The notes under the pieces: model-generated
What the model was told of the DNA's origin: nothing
Databases searched by the model: none
The model's input: only the letters and a program-made list of their open reading frames with translations
In this document: one piece after another, positions 29,550-40,925 of the stretch
Layout of the letters: each line of letters opens with the position of its first letter
How positions within the stretch are numbered: the stretch's first letter is position 1
Origin: Betaproteobacteria bacterium
GTDB lineage: Bacteria > Pseudomonadota > Gammaproteobacteria > Burkholderiales > Rhodocyclaceae
NCBI GenBank assembly: GCA_016234745.1
Contig: JACRAR010000076.1
Span: 20,597 to 84,596, forward strand
Length of the DNA stretch: 64,000 nucleotides
Direction: 5' to 3'
Made by a program: the position numbers and the translations under genes

Positions 29550-31949
29550 TTAGGACCGCAATGCTGCATCAAACTTAATGGCCGCCAACTCGGTCAAGAG
29601 CTTGATGGCCTCGTCAGCTTCGCTGTCCGCCAAAGTTTTTTCAGTATCTTGCATAACTATGTGGAAAGCAAGACTCTTTTTGCTTTGCTCAACCCCTTTG
29701 CCGTGGTAAACATCAAACAATTCGATGCTGCGCACAATATTCGGCGCACCTTCCCGCAAGGCATCCAATAGTTGCGCAACGGGTTGATCCCGGGCTACCA
29801 GCAACGCCAAGTCGCGTTCCACTGAGGGGAAACGTGAGACTTCCCGGTATTGCGGCAGTGGCACATCCGTCAGAGCATCAAACTCCAGTTCAAAGACGAC
29901 AGGGGCAGCATTGCCGAGACTGGCAAGTTCGTACTTTTGCACCCATTGCGGATGCAACTCGCCGATTATCCCGATCTCCTTTTCTCCGAGCATGATGCTG
30001 GCGGCGCGGCCCGGATGTAGCGCCGGATGCCTTGTTTTCAGGAAACGCAAACGTTGCGGTGCGAACATGATCTCGATATCGGCCTTGAGATCAAAGAAAT
30101 CGACTTGACGGGTGGTTTCTCCCCATTGTTCCGGCAAGGCAGGGCCGGAACAAAGCGCGGCCAGCCGGAGCGGTTGCTGAAAGCCGGCCACAGGTTCCGT
30201 TGCCGAGGCACGCCGAAAGCTGCGTCCGACCTCGAATACGCGGACTCGTTTGGTGCGTCGATTGAGGTTGTAGCTCAAAGTGCCAACGAGGCCGCCGATC
30301 AAGCCTGAACGCATGACGCTCATCTGGCTGGCAATCGGGTTGGACAACTTGATCGGATCGGAATTGGCGTAGAAATCGGTTTCCCAGCCGGCATCGACAA
30401 AACTAAAATTGACTACTTCCTGGTAGTCGCGTGCGGCGAGCTGGCGGCGCACCTGCATCGGCGTGCGCCGTTCCTCCGGCAGCAGCGGCATAAACAGCAG
30501 GCCGCTGGGAGTGGGGGAGGGGATGTTGTCGTAGCCGTGCAGCCGGGCGATCTCCTCGATAAGGTCTTCCTCGATCTCGATATCGTAGCGATATGACGGT
30601 GGCGTGACCACAAAATCGTTTGCTTCGCGCTGCATCGGGAATCCTAGTCCTTGCAGGAGTTTCTCGATTTGCGCGGGACTCAGTGGAATGCCCAGAACTT
30701 TGGCAGCGCGTGCGCTGCGCAGTTTGACCGGTGTGCGGGAGGGCAAATTGGCGGGGGAAACGGCTTCGATCACCGGACCCGGGCTGCCCCCGCAAATATC
30801 AAGGATCAGTTGCGTGGCGCGCTCGATCGCGTTACGTTGCAGTTCAAAATCAACACCGCGTTCATAGCGGTAGGAAGCGTCGCTGGAAAATCCTAAAGCG
30901 CGTGCTTTTCCGGCAATTGCAACGGGTGCGAAGAAGGCGCTTTCGAGGAACAATTCCGTTGTGGTTATGTTGATTCCGCTGTCTTCACCGCCCATGATGC
31001 CGGCCAGCGCCAGTGCCCTGCTGCCGCCCTGCTCATCGGCAATCAATGCAGTATCCGCGGATGGGGTCACGATCTGTTCGTTGAGCAGCTTGAGTTGTTC
31101 TCCTGATCTCGGGAAACGCACGTGGATGCTGCCCGTGAGTTGCTCGTTGTCAAAGGCATGCAGAGGCTGGCCGAGTTCCAGCATGACGTAGTTGGTGACA
31201 TCGACCAGCGCGCTGATTGAACGGATGCCGCTACGTTCCAGACGGTGCCGCATCCAGCCGGGTGTCGGCGCTCCGGCATTGACCGCGCTGATGATGCGGC
31301 CGCAGTAGCGTGGACAGGCGCTGGGCGCATCGAGCACTATCTGGCGCTGCTTGTCATGGACGGCGGGAACCGCGGTAATGGCCGGCAGAAGCAAAGGCGC
31401 GCCGCTTAACGCGGCAACCTCGCGCGCGATGCCCTGCAGCGAAAGGCAATCGGCACGATTCGGGGTGAGTTTGAGGGTGAGCAACGTATCATCAAGCGTG
31501 AGGTGCTCGCGTATGTTCTGTCCGATCGGTGCGTCTTCGGCTAGGGTCAGCAGACCGCCATGATCTTCCGAAATGCCCAGTTCGCGCGCCGAGCAAAGCA
31601 TACCGCTGGATTCAATACCGCGCACTTTGGCTTTCTTGATGCGCAACCCGGGCAATTCGGCGCCGACCAGGGCGCAGGGCGTCTTCATGCCAGCAGCGAC
31701 ATTGGGGGCACCACACACAATCTGCAGTGGTTCGCCCAAACCGGCGTCAACCCGGCAGAGCTTGAGTTTGTCGGCATCGGGGTGCTTTTCGACAGACAGC
31801 ACCTGGGCGACCACGATGCCGGAAAAGGGCGGTGCCGCTGGCTGCATCTCTTCGACTTCGAGACCGGCCATGGTCAGCAGATGAGAAAGTTCCCCGCTTG
31901 CCAGTGGCGGATTGACCATGCTGCGGAGCCAGTGTTCGGAAAACTGCAT
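29550..31949 (-). CDS. pheT: Phenylalanyl-tRNA synthetase beta subunit
   Basis: A 799-residue PheT. The N-terminal tRNA-binding OB fold (IVVAQVLSVEKHPDADKLKLC) is followed by the B3/B4 editing region, the B5 domain (RYDIEIEEDLIEEIARLHGY) and the C-terminal anticodon-binding ferredoxin fold (YREVSRFPSVERDLALLV). Together with PheS it makes the alpha2beta2 enzyme that charges tRNA-Phe. Length is normal. Starts 11 bases after pheS. Confidence 0.97.
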   Translation of the reverse strand: MQFSEHWLRSMVNPPLASGELSHLLTMAGLEVEEMQPAAPPFSGIVVAQVLSVEKHPDADKLKLCRVDAGLGEPLQIVCGAPNVAAGMKTPCALVGAELPGLRIKKAKVRGIESSGMLCSARELGISEDHGGLLTLAEDAPIGQNIREHLTLDDTLLTLKLTPNRADCLSLQGIAREVAALSGAPLLLPAITAVPAVHDKQRQIVLDAPSACPRYCGRIISAVNAGAPTPGWMRHRLERSGIRSISALVDVTNYVMLELGQPLHAFDNEQLTGSIHVRFPRSGEQLKLLNEQIVTPSADTALIADEQGGSRALALAGIMGGEDSGINITTTELFLESAFFAPVAIAGKARALGFSSDASYRYERGVDFELQRNAIERATQLILDICGGSPGPVIEAVSPANLPSRTPVKLRSARAAKVLGIPLSPAQIEKLLQGLGFPMQREANDFVVTPPSYRYDIEIEEDLIEEIARLHGYDNIPSPTPSGLLFMPLLPEERRTPMQVRRQLAARDYQEVVNFSFVDAGWETDFYANSDPIKLSNPIASQMSVMRSGLIGGLVGTLSYNLNRRTKRVRVFEVGRSFRRASATEPVAGFQQPLRLAALCSGPALPEQWGETTRQVDFFDLKADIEIMFAPQRLRFLKTRHPALHPGRAASIMLGEKEIGIIGELHPQWVQKYELASLGNAAPVVFELEFDALTDVPLPQYREVSRFPSVERDLALLVARDQPVAQLLDALREGAPNIVRSIELFDVYHGKGVEQSKKSLAFHIVMQDTEKTLADSEADEAIKLLTELAAIKFDAALRS

Positions 31950-31960
31950 GATGAGCGAGT

Positions 31961-33413
<1,453 letters not shown>

Positions 33414-33425
33414 GTGTCGATCTCC

Positions 33426-33623
33426 TTATGCGTAGGGCATCATCGCGCGGACGGACTTCACGTCTGCGGCAACAACACCGGTCGTTCCGCGCAATTGGCG
33501 TTTCGACTTGGTGGTTTTCTTGGTCAGAATATGGCGCTTGAAAGCGGAAGCACGCTTGATGCTCCCGCCGGGCCGGGCCTTGAAGCGCTTTTTGGCGCCA
33601 CTTTTCGTTTTCATCTTCGGCAT
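33426..33623 (-). CDS. rpmI: 50S ribosomal protein L35
   Basis: A 65-residue L35: [20 protein letters not shown], then [22 protein letters not shown] 33623 follows an AAGGAG-like site. In the usual infC-rpmI-rplT order; the 120-base spacer from infC contains a stem-loop (33709-33729) that may be part of L20-type autoregulation. Confidence 0.98.
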   Translation of the reverse strand: MPKMKTKSGAKKRFKARPGGSIKRASAFKRHILTKKTTKSKRQLRGTTGVVAADVKSVRAMMPYA

Positions 33624-33708
33624 CGAAGATCTCCTTTTTGACATGGCACCGGGTGGACTTCGCTATGAAGACACTTGGATGACCCGCAGCCACTTGTTGC
33701 GTCCGTTC

Positions 33709-33729
33709 CGCAGGCGGAAATCACCTGCG
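33709..33729 (-). promoter_or_regulatory. Stem-loop in infC-rpmI spacer
   Basis: CGCAGG and CCTGCG, nine bases apart, can form a 6-bp stem in the mRNA leader before rpmI. Such leaders in other bacteria are the target of L20 repression. No T-run follows, so it is not a terminator. The regulatory role is only inferred from position. Confidence 0.35.
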
Positions 33730-33743
33730 CAACCGACGAATTG

Positions 33744-34271
33744 CTATTTTCCTACCTTCTTGCTCGGTGCCAGCACCATGACCAGCTGACGTCCTTCCAT
33801 CTTGGGGAACTGCTCCACAACGCCGTAATCGAGCAAATCTGTTTTGACTCTTTCCAGCAACCTGATTCCAAATTCCTGGTGGGCCATTTCCCGGCCTCGA
33901 AACCGCAACGTGACCTTGGTCTTGTCGCCTTCCTGCAAGAACTTGATCAGATTGCGCAACTTGATCTTGTAATCGCCCTCGTCGGTACCTGGACGGAATT
34001 TAATTTCCTTGACCTGGATCTGCTTTTGCTTGAGCTTGGCGTCATGGGCACGCTTGGCTTCCTGATACTTGAATTTGCCGAAATCCATCAGGCGGCATAC
34101 CGGCGGCTGCGCCGTCGGCGCAATTTCTACCAGATCCACTCCTTTTTCTTCGGCTAGATCGAGCCCGGCACGTAGCGGCACGATCCCAAGTTGTTCACTA
34201 TCCAGCCCGACTAAACGAATCTCGGGTGCGTTGATTTCCTCATTGACGCGGTGCGTCTTCTCTTGGGCGAT
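33744..34271 (-). CDS. infC: Translation initiation factor IF-3, ATC start codon
   Basis: A 175-residue IF3. An ATG/GTG-only reading would begin at GTG 34181 and lose the conserved N-terminus. The frame continues upstream through [20 protein letters not shown] to an ATC codon at 34271, with GGAG nine bases before it, so translation most likely starts there. Rare start codons are a known feature of infC (AUU in E. coli), because IF3 discriminates against them and so limits its own synthesis. The rest is typical: [20 protein letters not shown], then [14 protein letters not shown] and [12 protein letters not shown]. It follows thrS by 27 bases. Confidence 0.94.
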   Translation of the reverse strand: MAQEKTHRVNEEINAPEIRLVGLDSEQLGIVPLRAGLDLAEEKGVDLVEIAPTAQPPVCRLMDFGKFKYQEAKRAHDAKLKQKQIQVKEIKFRPGTDEGDYKIKLRNLIKFLQEGDKTKVTLRFRGREMAHQEFGIRLLERVKTDLLDYGVVEQFPKMEGRQLVMVLAPSKKVGK

Positions 34272-34298
34272 GGTTCAGTTCTCCAAATAAACAAAAAA

Positions 34299-36224
34299 TC
34301 AGGCCACCGCGTGCTTTGCACCGCGCACGCCCCGTTCCTGCTCCAGGCGTTGGATCAAAGATTCGGGAGACATCTGCCCGAGATCAAGATTGCCACGGGC
34401 ACGTACGGCGACCACCCCGCTGGCCTTCTCCTTATCGCCTACCACGACAAGATAAGGCCGCTTCAACAAGCTATGCTCGCGTATTTTATAGTTAATCTTC
34501 TCTCCGCGCAAATCCGATTCAACCCGAAAACCCGCTCCGCGCAGCTTATCCATCACGCTCTCGGCATAGTCGGCCTGCGCCTCCGAGATATTCATGACCA
34601 CCACCTGCACCGGGGCGAGCCACAAAGGGAAAGCGCCAGCATGGTGTTCGATAAGGATGCCAATGAAGCGTTCGAGCGAACCGAGCACCGCGCGGTGCAA
34701 CATCACAGGTGTGTGGCGCACATTATCCTCGCCCACAAATTCTGCACCGAGGCGTTGCGGCAGGGAAAAATCGAGTTGCAGCGTGCCGCATTGCCAGACA
34801 CGTCCGAGGCAATCCTTCAGGGAGAACTCGATTTTCGGTCCGTAGAAAGCGCCTTCGCCAGGCTGCAGCTCAAAGGCGAGCCCTTTGGCCGCCAGCGATT
34901 CTGCCAAAGCCGCCTCGGCGCGATCCCATGCTTCATCCGAGCCGATGCGCTTTTCCGGACGAGTCGACAACTTGACCAGGATTTCCTCGAAGCCAAAATC
35001 CGCATAAACCTCACGCAGCAGGTCGATAAAAGCCAGCGATTCGGCTTGTACCTGGTCTTCGGCGCAGAAAATGTGGGCATCGTCCTGCACGAATGCGCGC
35101 ACCCGCATGATGCCGTGCAACGCGCCCGAGGGCTCATTCCGGTGGCAGGAGCCGAATTCTGCGAGGCGCAGCGGCAGTTCCCGATAACTCTTGATTCCCT
35201 GGTTGAAGATTTGCACATGGCCAGGACAGTTCATCGGCTTGACCGCATAGTCACGGTTTTCGGAAGAGGTCGTGAACATGCTTTCGTGATAGTTTTCCCA
35301 ATGCCCCGACTTTTCCCAGAGGGCACGGTCCATCACCTGCGGGGTCTTGACTTCGCGATAGCCGTGCTGACCCAGGACGCCGCGCATGTATTGCTCGATT
35401 TCCAACCAGATTTTCCACCCATGCGGATGCCAGAACACCATGCCGGGTGCTTCGTCCTGCAGATGGAACAGGTCGAGCTGTTTCCCGAGTTTGCGGTGAT
35501 CGCGTTTTTCCGCTTCTTCCAGCATGTGCAGATAGGCGTCGAGATCTTCCTTCTTGGCCCAGGCCGTGCCGTAGATCCGCTGCAGCTGCTCGTTTTTTGG
35601 ATCTCCGCGCCAGTAGGCACCGGCCAGCTTCATGAGTTTGAAGACCTTCAGCTTGCCTGTGGATGGCACGTGCGGGCCGCGGCAGAGGTCGACGAAATCG
35701 CCTTCACGGTAAAGCGAAACCTGCTCACCGGCAGGAATCGCTTCGATCAACTCGGCTTTGTATTGCTCGCCGATCGACTTGAAGAACTCAACGGCCTTGT
35801 CTCTGGCCCAAACTTCGCGGGTAACCGGAAAATCCTGTTTGGCCAGTTCTGCCATGCGCTTTTCGATTGCGGCCATATCCTCGGGCGTAAAGGGGCGCTG
35901 ATAGGCAAAGTCATAGTAGAAACCGTTTTCAACGGTCGGACCGATGGTCACCTGCGCATCGGGAAACAACTGCTTGACTGCATAGGCAAGCAAATGCGCA
36001 GTGGAATGGCGAAGCACCTCGATACCCTGGGGATCCCTGTCGGTCACGATGGCCAGACTCGCGTCGTTTTCGATGCGATGCGATGTGTCGACCAGTTTGC
36101 CATCGCACAGGCCAGCCAGGGCTGCCTTAGCCAAGCCGGAGCCGATCGAAGCCGCCACTTCCGCTACTGTGATCGGTTGCGGGTAATCGCGTCTGGAACC
36201 ATCTGGCAAGGTAATCGCCGGCAT
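34299..36224 (-). CDS. thrS: Threonyl-tRNA synthetase
   Basis: A 641-residue ThrRS. ATG 36224 gives [20 protein letters not shown], the TGS domain start; a TTG at 36251 is less likely. The editing domain zinc motif [16 protein letters not shown], the catalytic [14 protein letters not shown] (zinc Cys) and class II motifs ([15 protein letters not shown]) are present, and the anticodon-binding domain ends with [20 protein letters not shown]. First gene of the translation operon. Confidence 0.97.
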   Translation of the reverse strand: MPAITLPDGSRRDYPQPITVAEVAASIGSGLAKAALAGLCDGKLVDTSHRIENDASLAIVTDRDPQGIEVLRHSTAHLLAYAVKQLFPDAQVTIGPTVENGFYYDFAYQRPFTPEDMAAIEKRMAELAKQDFPVTREVWARDKAVEFFKSIGEQYKAELIEAIPAGEQVSLYREGDFVDLCRGPHVPSTGKLKVFKLMKLAGAYWRGDPKNEQLQRIYGTAWAKKEDLDAYLHMLEEAEKRDHRKLGKQLDLFHLQDEAPGMVFWHPHGWKIWLEIEQYMRGVLGQHGYREVKTPQVMDRALWEKSGHWENYHESMFTTSSENRDYAVKPMNCPGHVQIFNQGIKSYRELPLRLAEFGSCHRNEPSGALHGIMRVRAFVQDDAHIFCAEDQVQAESLAFIDLLREVYADFGFEEILVKLSTRPEKRIGSDEAWDRAEAALAESLAAKGLAFELQPGEGAFYGPKIEFSLKDCLGRVWQCGTLQLDFSLPQRLGAEFVGEDNVRHTPVMLHRAVLGSLERFIGILIEHHAGAFPLWLAPVQVVVMNISEAQADYAESVMDKLRGAGFRVESDLRGEKINYKIREHSLLKRPYLVVVGDKEKASGVVAVRARGNLDLGQMSPESLIQRLEQERGVRGAKHAVA

Positions 36225-36374
36225 GATCAATTTGTCCGAAAAATGCAGCAAAATAAACGCGCGACCAGGACTCGCAATGCACTTCAGGCAGGGAGAGATG
36301 TTCTTGTCGCCGCAACCATTTCACCATGAACAATTCGGGATAATGTTCACATCGCGGTGAAATCAATGTTTCTC

Positions 36375-36383
36375 ATTATAACA
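36375..36383 (-). promoter_or_regulatory. Extended -10 promoter of thrS operon
   Basis: The minus strand reads TGT-TATAAT, a consensus extended -10 element, 151 bases before the thrS ATG. No good -35 hexamer is found at 16-18 bases, which extended -10 promoters can tolerate. The long leader leaves room for thrS translational control. Confidence 0.5.
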
Positions 36384-36679
36384 AAAGCTTGTCAGAATCA
36401 TTTGAACAAGAACCCTAGCTGGGATTCCAGGAGGGAGAACAAGCGCGAAACCGGTCCGGATTGTACAAACCTGGAGAGGTTGGCCACCGTGCTCAATTAC
36501 TGCTGCTTGAGTACACGCGAGGGCGACTTCGTTGCGGCGGGCTGGGATAAGCAGGCGATTGCTTGAATTTTGGCGATGATCTTCGCTGACTACGTGCATA
36601 ATGCCGTTAAAGCGGTAAAATCATTGACCTGACAAAGGGATAGCTTTGTGCTTGTGTTTCTATTTTCCTAAATGCTAGG
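36384..36679. other. Intergenic stretch without recognised gene
   Basis: Between the thrS promoter and the GIY-YIG gene I see no coding potential with a family signature. A 69-codon frame at 36357-36566 is judged spurious. No tRNA, terminator or repeat was recognised. Confidence 0.5.
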
Positions 36680-36949
36680 ATGGCTTGGTTTCTTTACATG
36701 ATCGAATGCGAGGACGGTAGCATTTACACCGGCATTACAGTGAATTTGACACAACGCTATCAGGCGCACGCCAACGGAAAAGGTGCTCGTTATACGCGTT
36801 CGCATCCGCCTAGGCGCTTGTTGGTCAGTGTTGAATATCCTGACAGGTCGGCAGCATTGAAGGCTGAGCATGAGATGAAGCGGTTGAGCGCGGTCGAAAA
36901 ACGTGCTTTCTGTAAGCAACAGGGTGTTTCAGTAAGGAAAAGCGTATGA
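36680..36949 (+). CDS. GIY-YIG domain protein (UPF0213/YhbQ-like)
   Basis: An 89-residue GIY-YIG fold protein: FLYMIECEDGSIYTGITVNL, with the conserved Arg in TQRYQAHANG and catalytic-type Glu in SAALKAEHEMKRLS. Stand-alone members of this type resemble the catalytic half of UvrC; a DNA-related role is presumed but unproven. ATGA overlap with the next gene. Confidence 0.9.
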   Translation: MAWFLYMIECEDGSIYTGITVNLTQRYQAHANGKGARYTRSHPPRRLLVSVEYPDRSAALKAEHEMKRLSAVEKRAFCKQQGVSVRKSV

Positions 36950-37194
36950 CTTCAGAGGAACAACCGCGCACTCCCCCGGTCAATCCGCAGACCAGACTTC
37001 GCGAGTTGCTGGCTATCCCGGAACGTTTGCGCACGGATGCGCAGTGGGACGAAATCATTGAAATTGAGATCAGCATGGGACCGAAAAAACTTCCCGGCAA
37101 TGCAGCCAAAACATCGTCCCAATCCCCCTCGCGCCAGCCGCAAGACAGGAAGCCGTCAGCGACCGGCAAGCATATGCGCAAGCGGCGCACATGA
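36946..37194 (+). CDS. Hypothetical small protein
   Basis: An 82-residue protein translationally coupled to the GIY-YIG gene (ATGA overlap). The N-terminal half has a helix-rich segment, RLRELLAIPERLRTDAQWDE, and the C-terminal half is basic and low complexity (Lys, Arg, Gln, Ser, Pro). I do not recognise a family. The coupling and clean frame support a real gene; nucleic acid binding by the basic tail is a guess. Confidence 0.6.
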   Translation: MTSEEQPRTPPVNPQTRLRELLAIPERLRTDAQWDEIIEIEISMGPKKLPGNAAKTSSQSPSRQPQDRKPSATGKHMRKRRT

Positions 37195-37234
37195 AAAAAG
37201 CTGAGCTATAGCATCAGCGTATCCGGAAGCAAAA

Positions 37235-38194
37235 ATGAAAAGCCGTGCTGTCGGTTTGTGGGTAGACAGCTTTCTGGCCGAGCGCAAAGTCCGCGCTAAT
37301 TCGCTCATCATCACAATTTATGGCGATTCGATCGCGCCTCATGGAGGCACGGTCTGGCTCGGCAGTTTTATCCGTCTGGTTGCGCCGCTCGGCCTCAATC
37401 CTCGCATGGTTCGTACCAGCGTGTTTCGTCTCGCCAAGGAAAACTGGCTGGTCGCAGAGCAGAGGGGGCGGAAGAGTTACTACAGCCTGACCACTACCGG
37501 TCGGCGACGGTTCGAACATGCCTACCGACGCATTTACGATAAGCCTCAAACCCAGTGGTCGGGGGGGTGGCAACTGGTGTTGACAACCAGTGGCAAACTT
37601 ACGGCGGCTCAACGCGAAGTCTTGCGCAAGGATCTGCTTTGGGAGGGCTACGGAATCATAGCCCCCGGTGTTTTGGCGCATCCATCGGACAGTAGCGATT
37701 CACTGTTCGACATCCTGCAGGGCAACGGTGTTCTCGACAAGGTTGTCGTGATGCAGGGACGAACATTACGACCAAGCACGAGTATCCCGCTGCAAGACCT
37801 GGTGCATGACTGCTGGAATCTCAAAGAAATCGCTGATGATTACATGCGTTATATCGAACGTTTCCGGCCATTGCTGATCAATCTGAAAGCAGCCCGTTCT
37901 CTTGATCCCGAGCAATGTTTTGTTGTGCGCACCCTGTTGATGCACGAGTTCCGCCGAGTGTTGTTGCGCGACCCGCAACTTCCTCCGCAACTGCTTCCGA
38001 AGGATTGGCCCGGCGATATTGCACGCCGTATATGCCGGGACTTGTATTGCGTCACCCAATGCGCGACGGAAAAATACCTGATGGAGCAACTGGAGACTAC
38101 CGACGGTGGATTGCCTGAAGCGGCGGATTATTTTTACGAGCGTTTTGGCGGACTCTCCAACAAGAATTGCCATCCGGAGGATGCTGCAGCCTGA
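37235..38194 (+). CDS. PaaX-family transcriptional regulator
   Basis: A 319-residue PaaX-like protein. The N-terminal winged helix domain has SLIITIYGDSIAPHGGTVWL followed by LGLNPRMVRTSVFRLAKENW, then RGRKSYYSLTTTGRRRFEHA. The central domain (WQLVLTTSGKLTAAQREVLR) and C-terminal domain (LLMHEFRRVLLRDPQLPPQL) are in family order. PaaX represses phenylacetate catabolism and senses phenylacetyl-CoA, but no paa genes are adjacent, so the target here is unknown. The aromatic theme fits the nearby XylS-like regulon only loosely. Confidence 0.9.
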   Translation: MKSRAVGLWVDSFLAERKVRANSLIITIYGDSIAPHGGTVWLGSFIRLVAPLGLNPRMVRTSVFRLAKENWLVAEQRGRKSYYSLTTTGRRRFEHAYRRIYDKPQTQWSGGWQLVLTTSGKLTAAQREVLRKDLLWEGYGIIAPGVLAHPSDSSDSLFDILQGNGVLDKVVVMQGRTLRPSTSIPLQDLVHDCWNLKEIADDYMRYIERFRPLLINLKAARSLDPEQCFVVRTLLMHEFRRVLLRDPQLPPQLLPKDWPGDIARRICRDLYCVTQCATEKYLMEQLETTDGGLPEAADYFYERFGGLSNKNCHPEDAAA

Positions 38195-38265
38195 TTCACT
38201 TGCACTGCCAGCGCCACTCAAAATTCATATGCAACTGATGCGCTGCAGAGCAACTTATGGGATGT

Positions 38266-38655
38266 CTAGCGCGGGTCCGCCAGTTGCCGGATTTGCCGTC
38301 CGGCTTTTTTTGTCGGGCGTCCGCGCAGGTCTGCACCGGGAACAGGAGCAAGCTTGCGCATTTCCAGGGCACGTTGCCGCTTGGCCAGGCTCTCCGGGGT
38401 TTCCTCGTAGAGCAGGCGCGCTTCAACGGCCGGCAGGCGCTGGTCGTTGACGCCGGCGACCACAACCACAAAACGCTGATCGCCGCACGAAATATCGAGC
38501 ATGTCGCCGCGCCGCACTTCTTTGGCGGGCTTGACTCGTTGTTTGTTGAGCAAGATCTTGCCGCTCTCGATCGCGGCCGCCGAAAGGCTCCGCGTCTTGA
38601 AAAAACGGGCCGCCCAAAGCCATTTGTCTAGACGCAGAGGATCAGTGGAATTCAT
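38266..38655 (-). CDS. hslR: S4-domain RNA-binding protein, Hsp15 type
   Basis: A 129-residue S4 protein: LRLDKWLWAARFFKTRSLSA is the Hsp15 signature, followed by ILLNKQRVKPAKEVRRGDML. The C-terminus is basic (LRGRPTKKAGRQIRQL). Hsp15 recycles stalled 50S subunits carrying peptidyl-tRNA. ATG 38655 was chosen because it gives the family N-terminus; the longer frame adds unrelated sequence. Divergent from the MoxR gene. Confidence 0.88.
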   Translation of the reverse strand: MNSTDPLRLDKWLWAARFFKTRSLSAAAIESGKILLNKQRVKPAKEVRRGDMLDISCGDQRFVVVVAGVNDQRLPAVEARLLYEETPESLAKRQRALEMRKLAPVPGADLRGRPTKKAGRQIRQLADPR

Positions 38656-38780
38656 CGAACGGGCTTTAGCTGCTGGAACACTGAAGATTGGCGTTAGTGA
38701 AAAAGGGTAATATCCGTGCCGGGTGGCGCATGGCCTAATTGTAAACCGTGTACTCCGGCATATTTTGGGAAAGGCATCCG

Positions 38781-39674
38781 ATGTTTTCAGACACTGACGA
38801 GGTTGTGGCGAGATTTGCGCAAGCAGGCTACATCGCCGACCATCAACTTGCCGCTTTGACATTTTTGTCGGTGCGTCTTGGGAAACCCATGCTCCTTGAA
38901 GGTGAGCCCGGTGTCGGAAAAACCGAAGTGGCGAAGGTACTGGCCAAGATACTGGGCACCGAATTGATCCGCATGCAGTGCTACGAAGGCCTCGATACGC
39001 ACCATGCTCTGTACGAGTGGAATTACTTGCGGCAGATGATAGAAGTTCGCCTCGAAGAGGCGCGTGGCGTGGCGAAGGAAGAGATAGGCCGCAACATCTT
39101 CAGTACCGAATTCCTGCTCAAACGTCCATTGCTGCAGGCCATCCAGAGTGAAGGCGAGTTGCCGCCGGTCCTGTTGATCGACGAAGTCGACCGTTCGGAC
39201 GAGGAGTTCGAGGCATTCTTGCTGGAAGTATTATCCGATTTCCAAATCACGATTCCCGAACTCGGCACGATCAAGGCGACACGAAAACCCTTCGTGGTAC
39301 TGACTTCGAACAGAACGCGCGAGTTGCATGACGCCTTGAAACGGCGCTGCCTCTATCACTGGATCAACTACCCGAAATTCGAGAAGGAACTTGCGATCGT
39401 TCGTGCCAAGGTGCCGGGTATCGATGAATCCTTGGCGCGCCAGATCTGCTACTTTGTCGAGCGACTGCGCGAACTTGACTTTTACAAGCGTGCCGGCGTC
39501 GCCGAAACGCTGGATTGGGCGCAGGCCCTGCTGTTTCTTGGCGTGGCAGAATTGGATGCCACGATCGTGGATTCAACCATGGGTTGCATTCTGAAAAGCA
39601 AGGACGACCTAGAAAAATTCAAGACGCTCGATCTTGCTAAGCTTGTAGCCGATGCCAAGCAACAGAAGCCTTAG
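38781..39674 (+). CDS. MoxR-family AAA ATPase (CoxD-like)
   Basis: A 297-residue MoxR AAA+ protein. Walker A is GEPGVGKTEVAK, Walker B is LLIDEVDRSDEEFEAFLLEV, sensor 1 is VVLTSNRTRELHDALKRRC. Paired with the overlapping VWA gene, it matches the CoxD/CoxE couple that matures molybdenum hydroxylases (CoxD inserts sulfur and copper in CO dehydrogenase). ATG 38781 has a GGGAAAGG site. It opens the molybdenum hydroxylase island; the next operon, 126 bases beyond the VWA gene, is a hydroxylase, so a maturation role is likely. Confidence 0.9.
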   Translation: MFSDTDEVVARFAQAGYIADHQLAALTFLSVRLGKPMLLEGEPGVGKTEVAKVLAKILGTELIRMQCYEGLDTHHALYEWNYLRQMIEVRLEEARGVAKEEIGRNIFSTEFLLKRPLLQAIQSEGELPPVLLIDEVDRSDEEFEAFLLEVLSDFQITIPELGTIKATRKPFVVLTSNRTRELHDALKRRCLYHWINYPKFEKELAIVRAKVPGIDESLARQICYFVERLRELDFYKRAGVAETLDWAQALLFLGVAELDATIVDSTMGCILKSKDDLEKFKTLDLAKLVADAKQQKP

Positions 39675-40800
39675 TCCCCTGCTGGAGCATGTCGTGCGCT
39701 TTGAGCAGGCGCTGCGCGCTTCCGGCTTGTCGGTGAATCCGGCCAATCTGATTGATTTTTGCCAATCCCTGGAACATATCAACATAACGAATCGGCACGA
39801 CTTCCATGCTGCGGGCCGGGTAACGCTGGTGCATCGGCAGGAAGACTTGGATCGTTTTGACGAAGCTTTTCGTCGATTCTGGGAAGCAACAGACATTCCG
39901 GCTGAGCCTCCCGACTTTCAGCAAGATGGTGCGGGAGAGAAGAGCGATGGCGATTCCTCCGCGCAAGGGCAGACACAGGCTGAAACCCTTCTTGAATTGA
40001 CGGATGAGAACGAGGATGTCGGCGCAACCTCATATGGCAGTCAGGAAATTCTGATGCAACGGGATCTTGCTGCGCTCACCGATGCTGAGCTTGCACAAGC
40101 TCGCCGCATGCTCGCCAGTCTGGTTGACGCCCTGGCCAGCGAGCGGGGACGCCGTTATGCCTCGAATGATCGCGGCAGCAGGCTTGATTTCCGGCGCATG
40201 CTGCGGCGTCACTCACTGCACTCACCGGAGTGCATGCGGCTGCTGTTCAAACGGGAAAAAATCCAGAAGCCAAGATTGGTCTTGCTCTGCGATATCAGCG
40301 GGTCCATGGAAGGCTACTCGCGCTTTTTGATTGAATTCATTTTTGCCTTGCGGCGCACCCTGCCCAAGGTTGAGGTCGGTGTATTCGCCACGCGGATGAC
40401 CATGATCACGCGACTGCTTGAGGAGCGCAATGTCGATCGCGCCCTGGCGCAGGTGACACAGAAGGTGAGGGATTGGGGCGGTGGCACTGACATCGGCGGC
40501 TGTCTGGGAGAGTTCAACGACTATTACGCAGGAAAGGTCGTTCGCGCCAAAACGGTTGTGGTTATCCTCAGCGATGGATGGGATTGCGGCGAACCGCAGC
40601 AACTGCGCTTGGCATTGGAGCAACTGCGTCGCCGGGTGCATCGGCTGCTCTGGTTGAACCCCCTGCTCGGCGGCGAAGGCTATCAGCCGCTGTGCACCGG
40701 AATCCGCACCGCGCTGCGCTATATTGACGAGATGCTGCCGGCGCACAATCTGGAAAGCCTGGTTCGGGTTGCGCGCATTCTGCGCGAAGTCTGGCGTTAG
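39652..40800 (+). CDS. VWA domain protein (CoxE-like)
   Basis: A 382-residue protein with a C-terminal von Willebrand A domain. The MIDAS motif is LLCDISGSMEGYSRF (D-x-S-x-S), with later Thr and Asp in GGGTDIGG and ILSDGWDCGE. The N-terminal 170 residues are helical and acidic. It overlaps the MoxR gene by 23 bases. MoxR/VWA pairs act as chaperones for metal-cofactor insertion; here the pair probably serves one or both hydroxylases. Followed by a XylS-type promoter, so the hydroxylase genes can be transcribed separately. Confidence 0.9.
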   Translation: MPSNRSLSPLLEHVVRFEQALRASGLSVNPANLIDFCQSLEHINITNRHDFHAAGRVTLVHRQEDLDRFDEAFRRFWEATDIPAEPPDFQQDGAGEKSDGDSSAQGQTQAETLLELTDENEDVGATSYGSQEILMQRDLAALTDAELAQARRMLASLVDALASERGRRYASNDRGSRLDFRRMLRRHSLHSPECMRLLFKREKIQKPRLVLLCDISGSMEGYSRFLIEFIFALRRTLPKVEVGVFATRMTMITRLLEERNVDRALAQVTQKVRDWGGGTDIGGCLGEFNDYYAGKVVRAKTVVVILSDGWDCGEPQQLRLALEQLRRRVHRLLWLNPLLGGEGYQPLCTGIRTALRYIDEMLPAHNLESLVRVARILREVWR

Positions 40801-40825
40801 TCCGCCGTAAACACCGATAATTATC

Positions 40826-40887
40826 TGCGGTTTGATGATACGACCTGCAGTAGCTGGATAATAGTTGTAGCAGTCTCCGCATAAACT
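40826..40887 (+). promoter_or_regulatory. XylS-type promoter of hydroxylase 1 operon
   Basis: Two direct repeats 20 bp apart: TGCG-N6-TGATA (40826-40840) and TGCA-N6-GGATA (40846-40860). After exactly 21 bases comes the -10-like TAAACT (40882-40887), 38 bases before the first gene. XylS boxes at the Pm promoter are TGCA-N6-GGNTA repeats placed the same way. The same arrangement occurs at 46658 and 63658. Confidence 0.75.
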
Positions 40888-40925
40888 TATGTGTGGGATA
40901 GTTTTCACGTACAGGAGAAGAACAG

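Noticed and set aside
34251..36329. A 692-codon open frame on the plus strand opposite thrS
   Set aside because: It lies fully antisense to thrS, a certain gene, and its product has no family pattern; it reflects codon bias of the real frame.
36357..36566. A 69-codon frame upstream of the GIY-YIG gene
   Set aside because: It lies in the thrS leader and promoter region, lacks a ribosome binding site and has no recognisable protein pattern.
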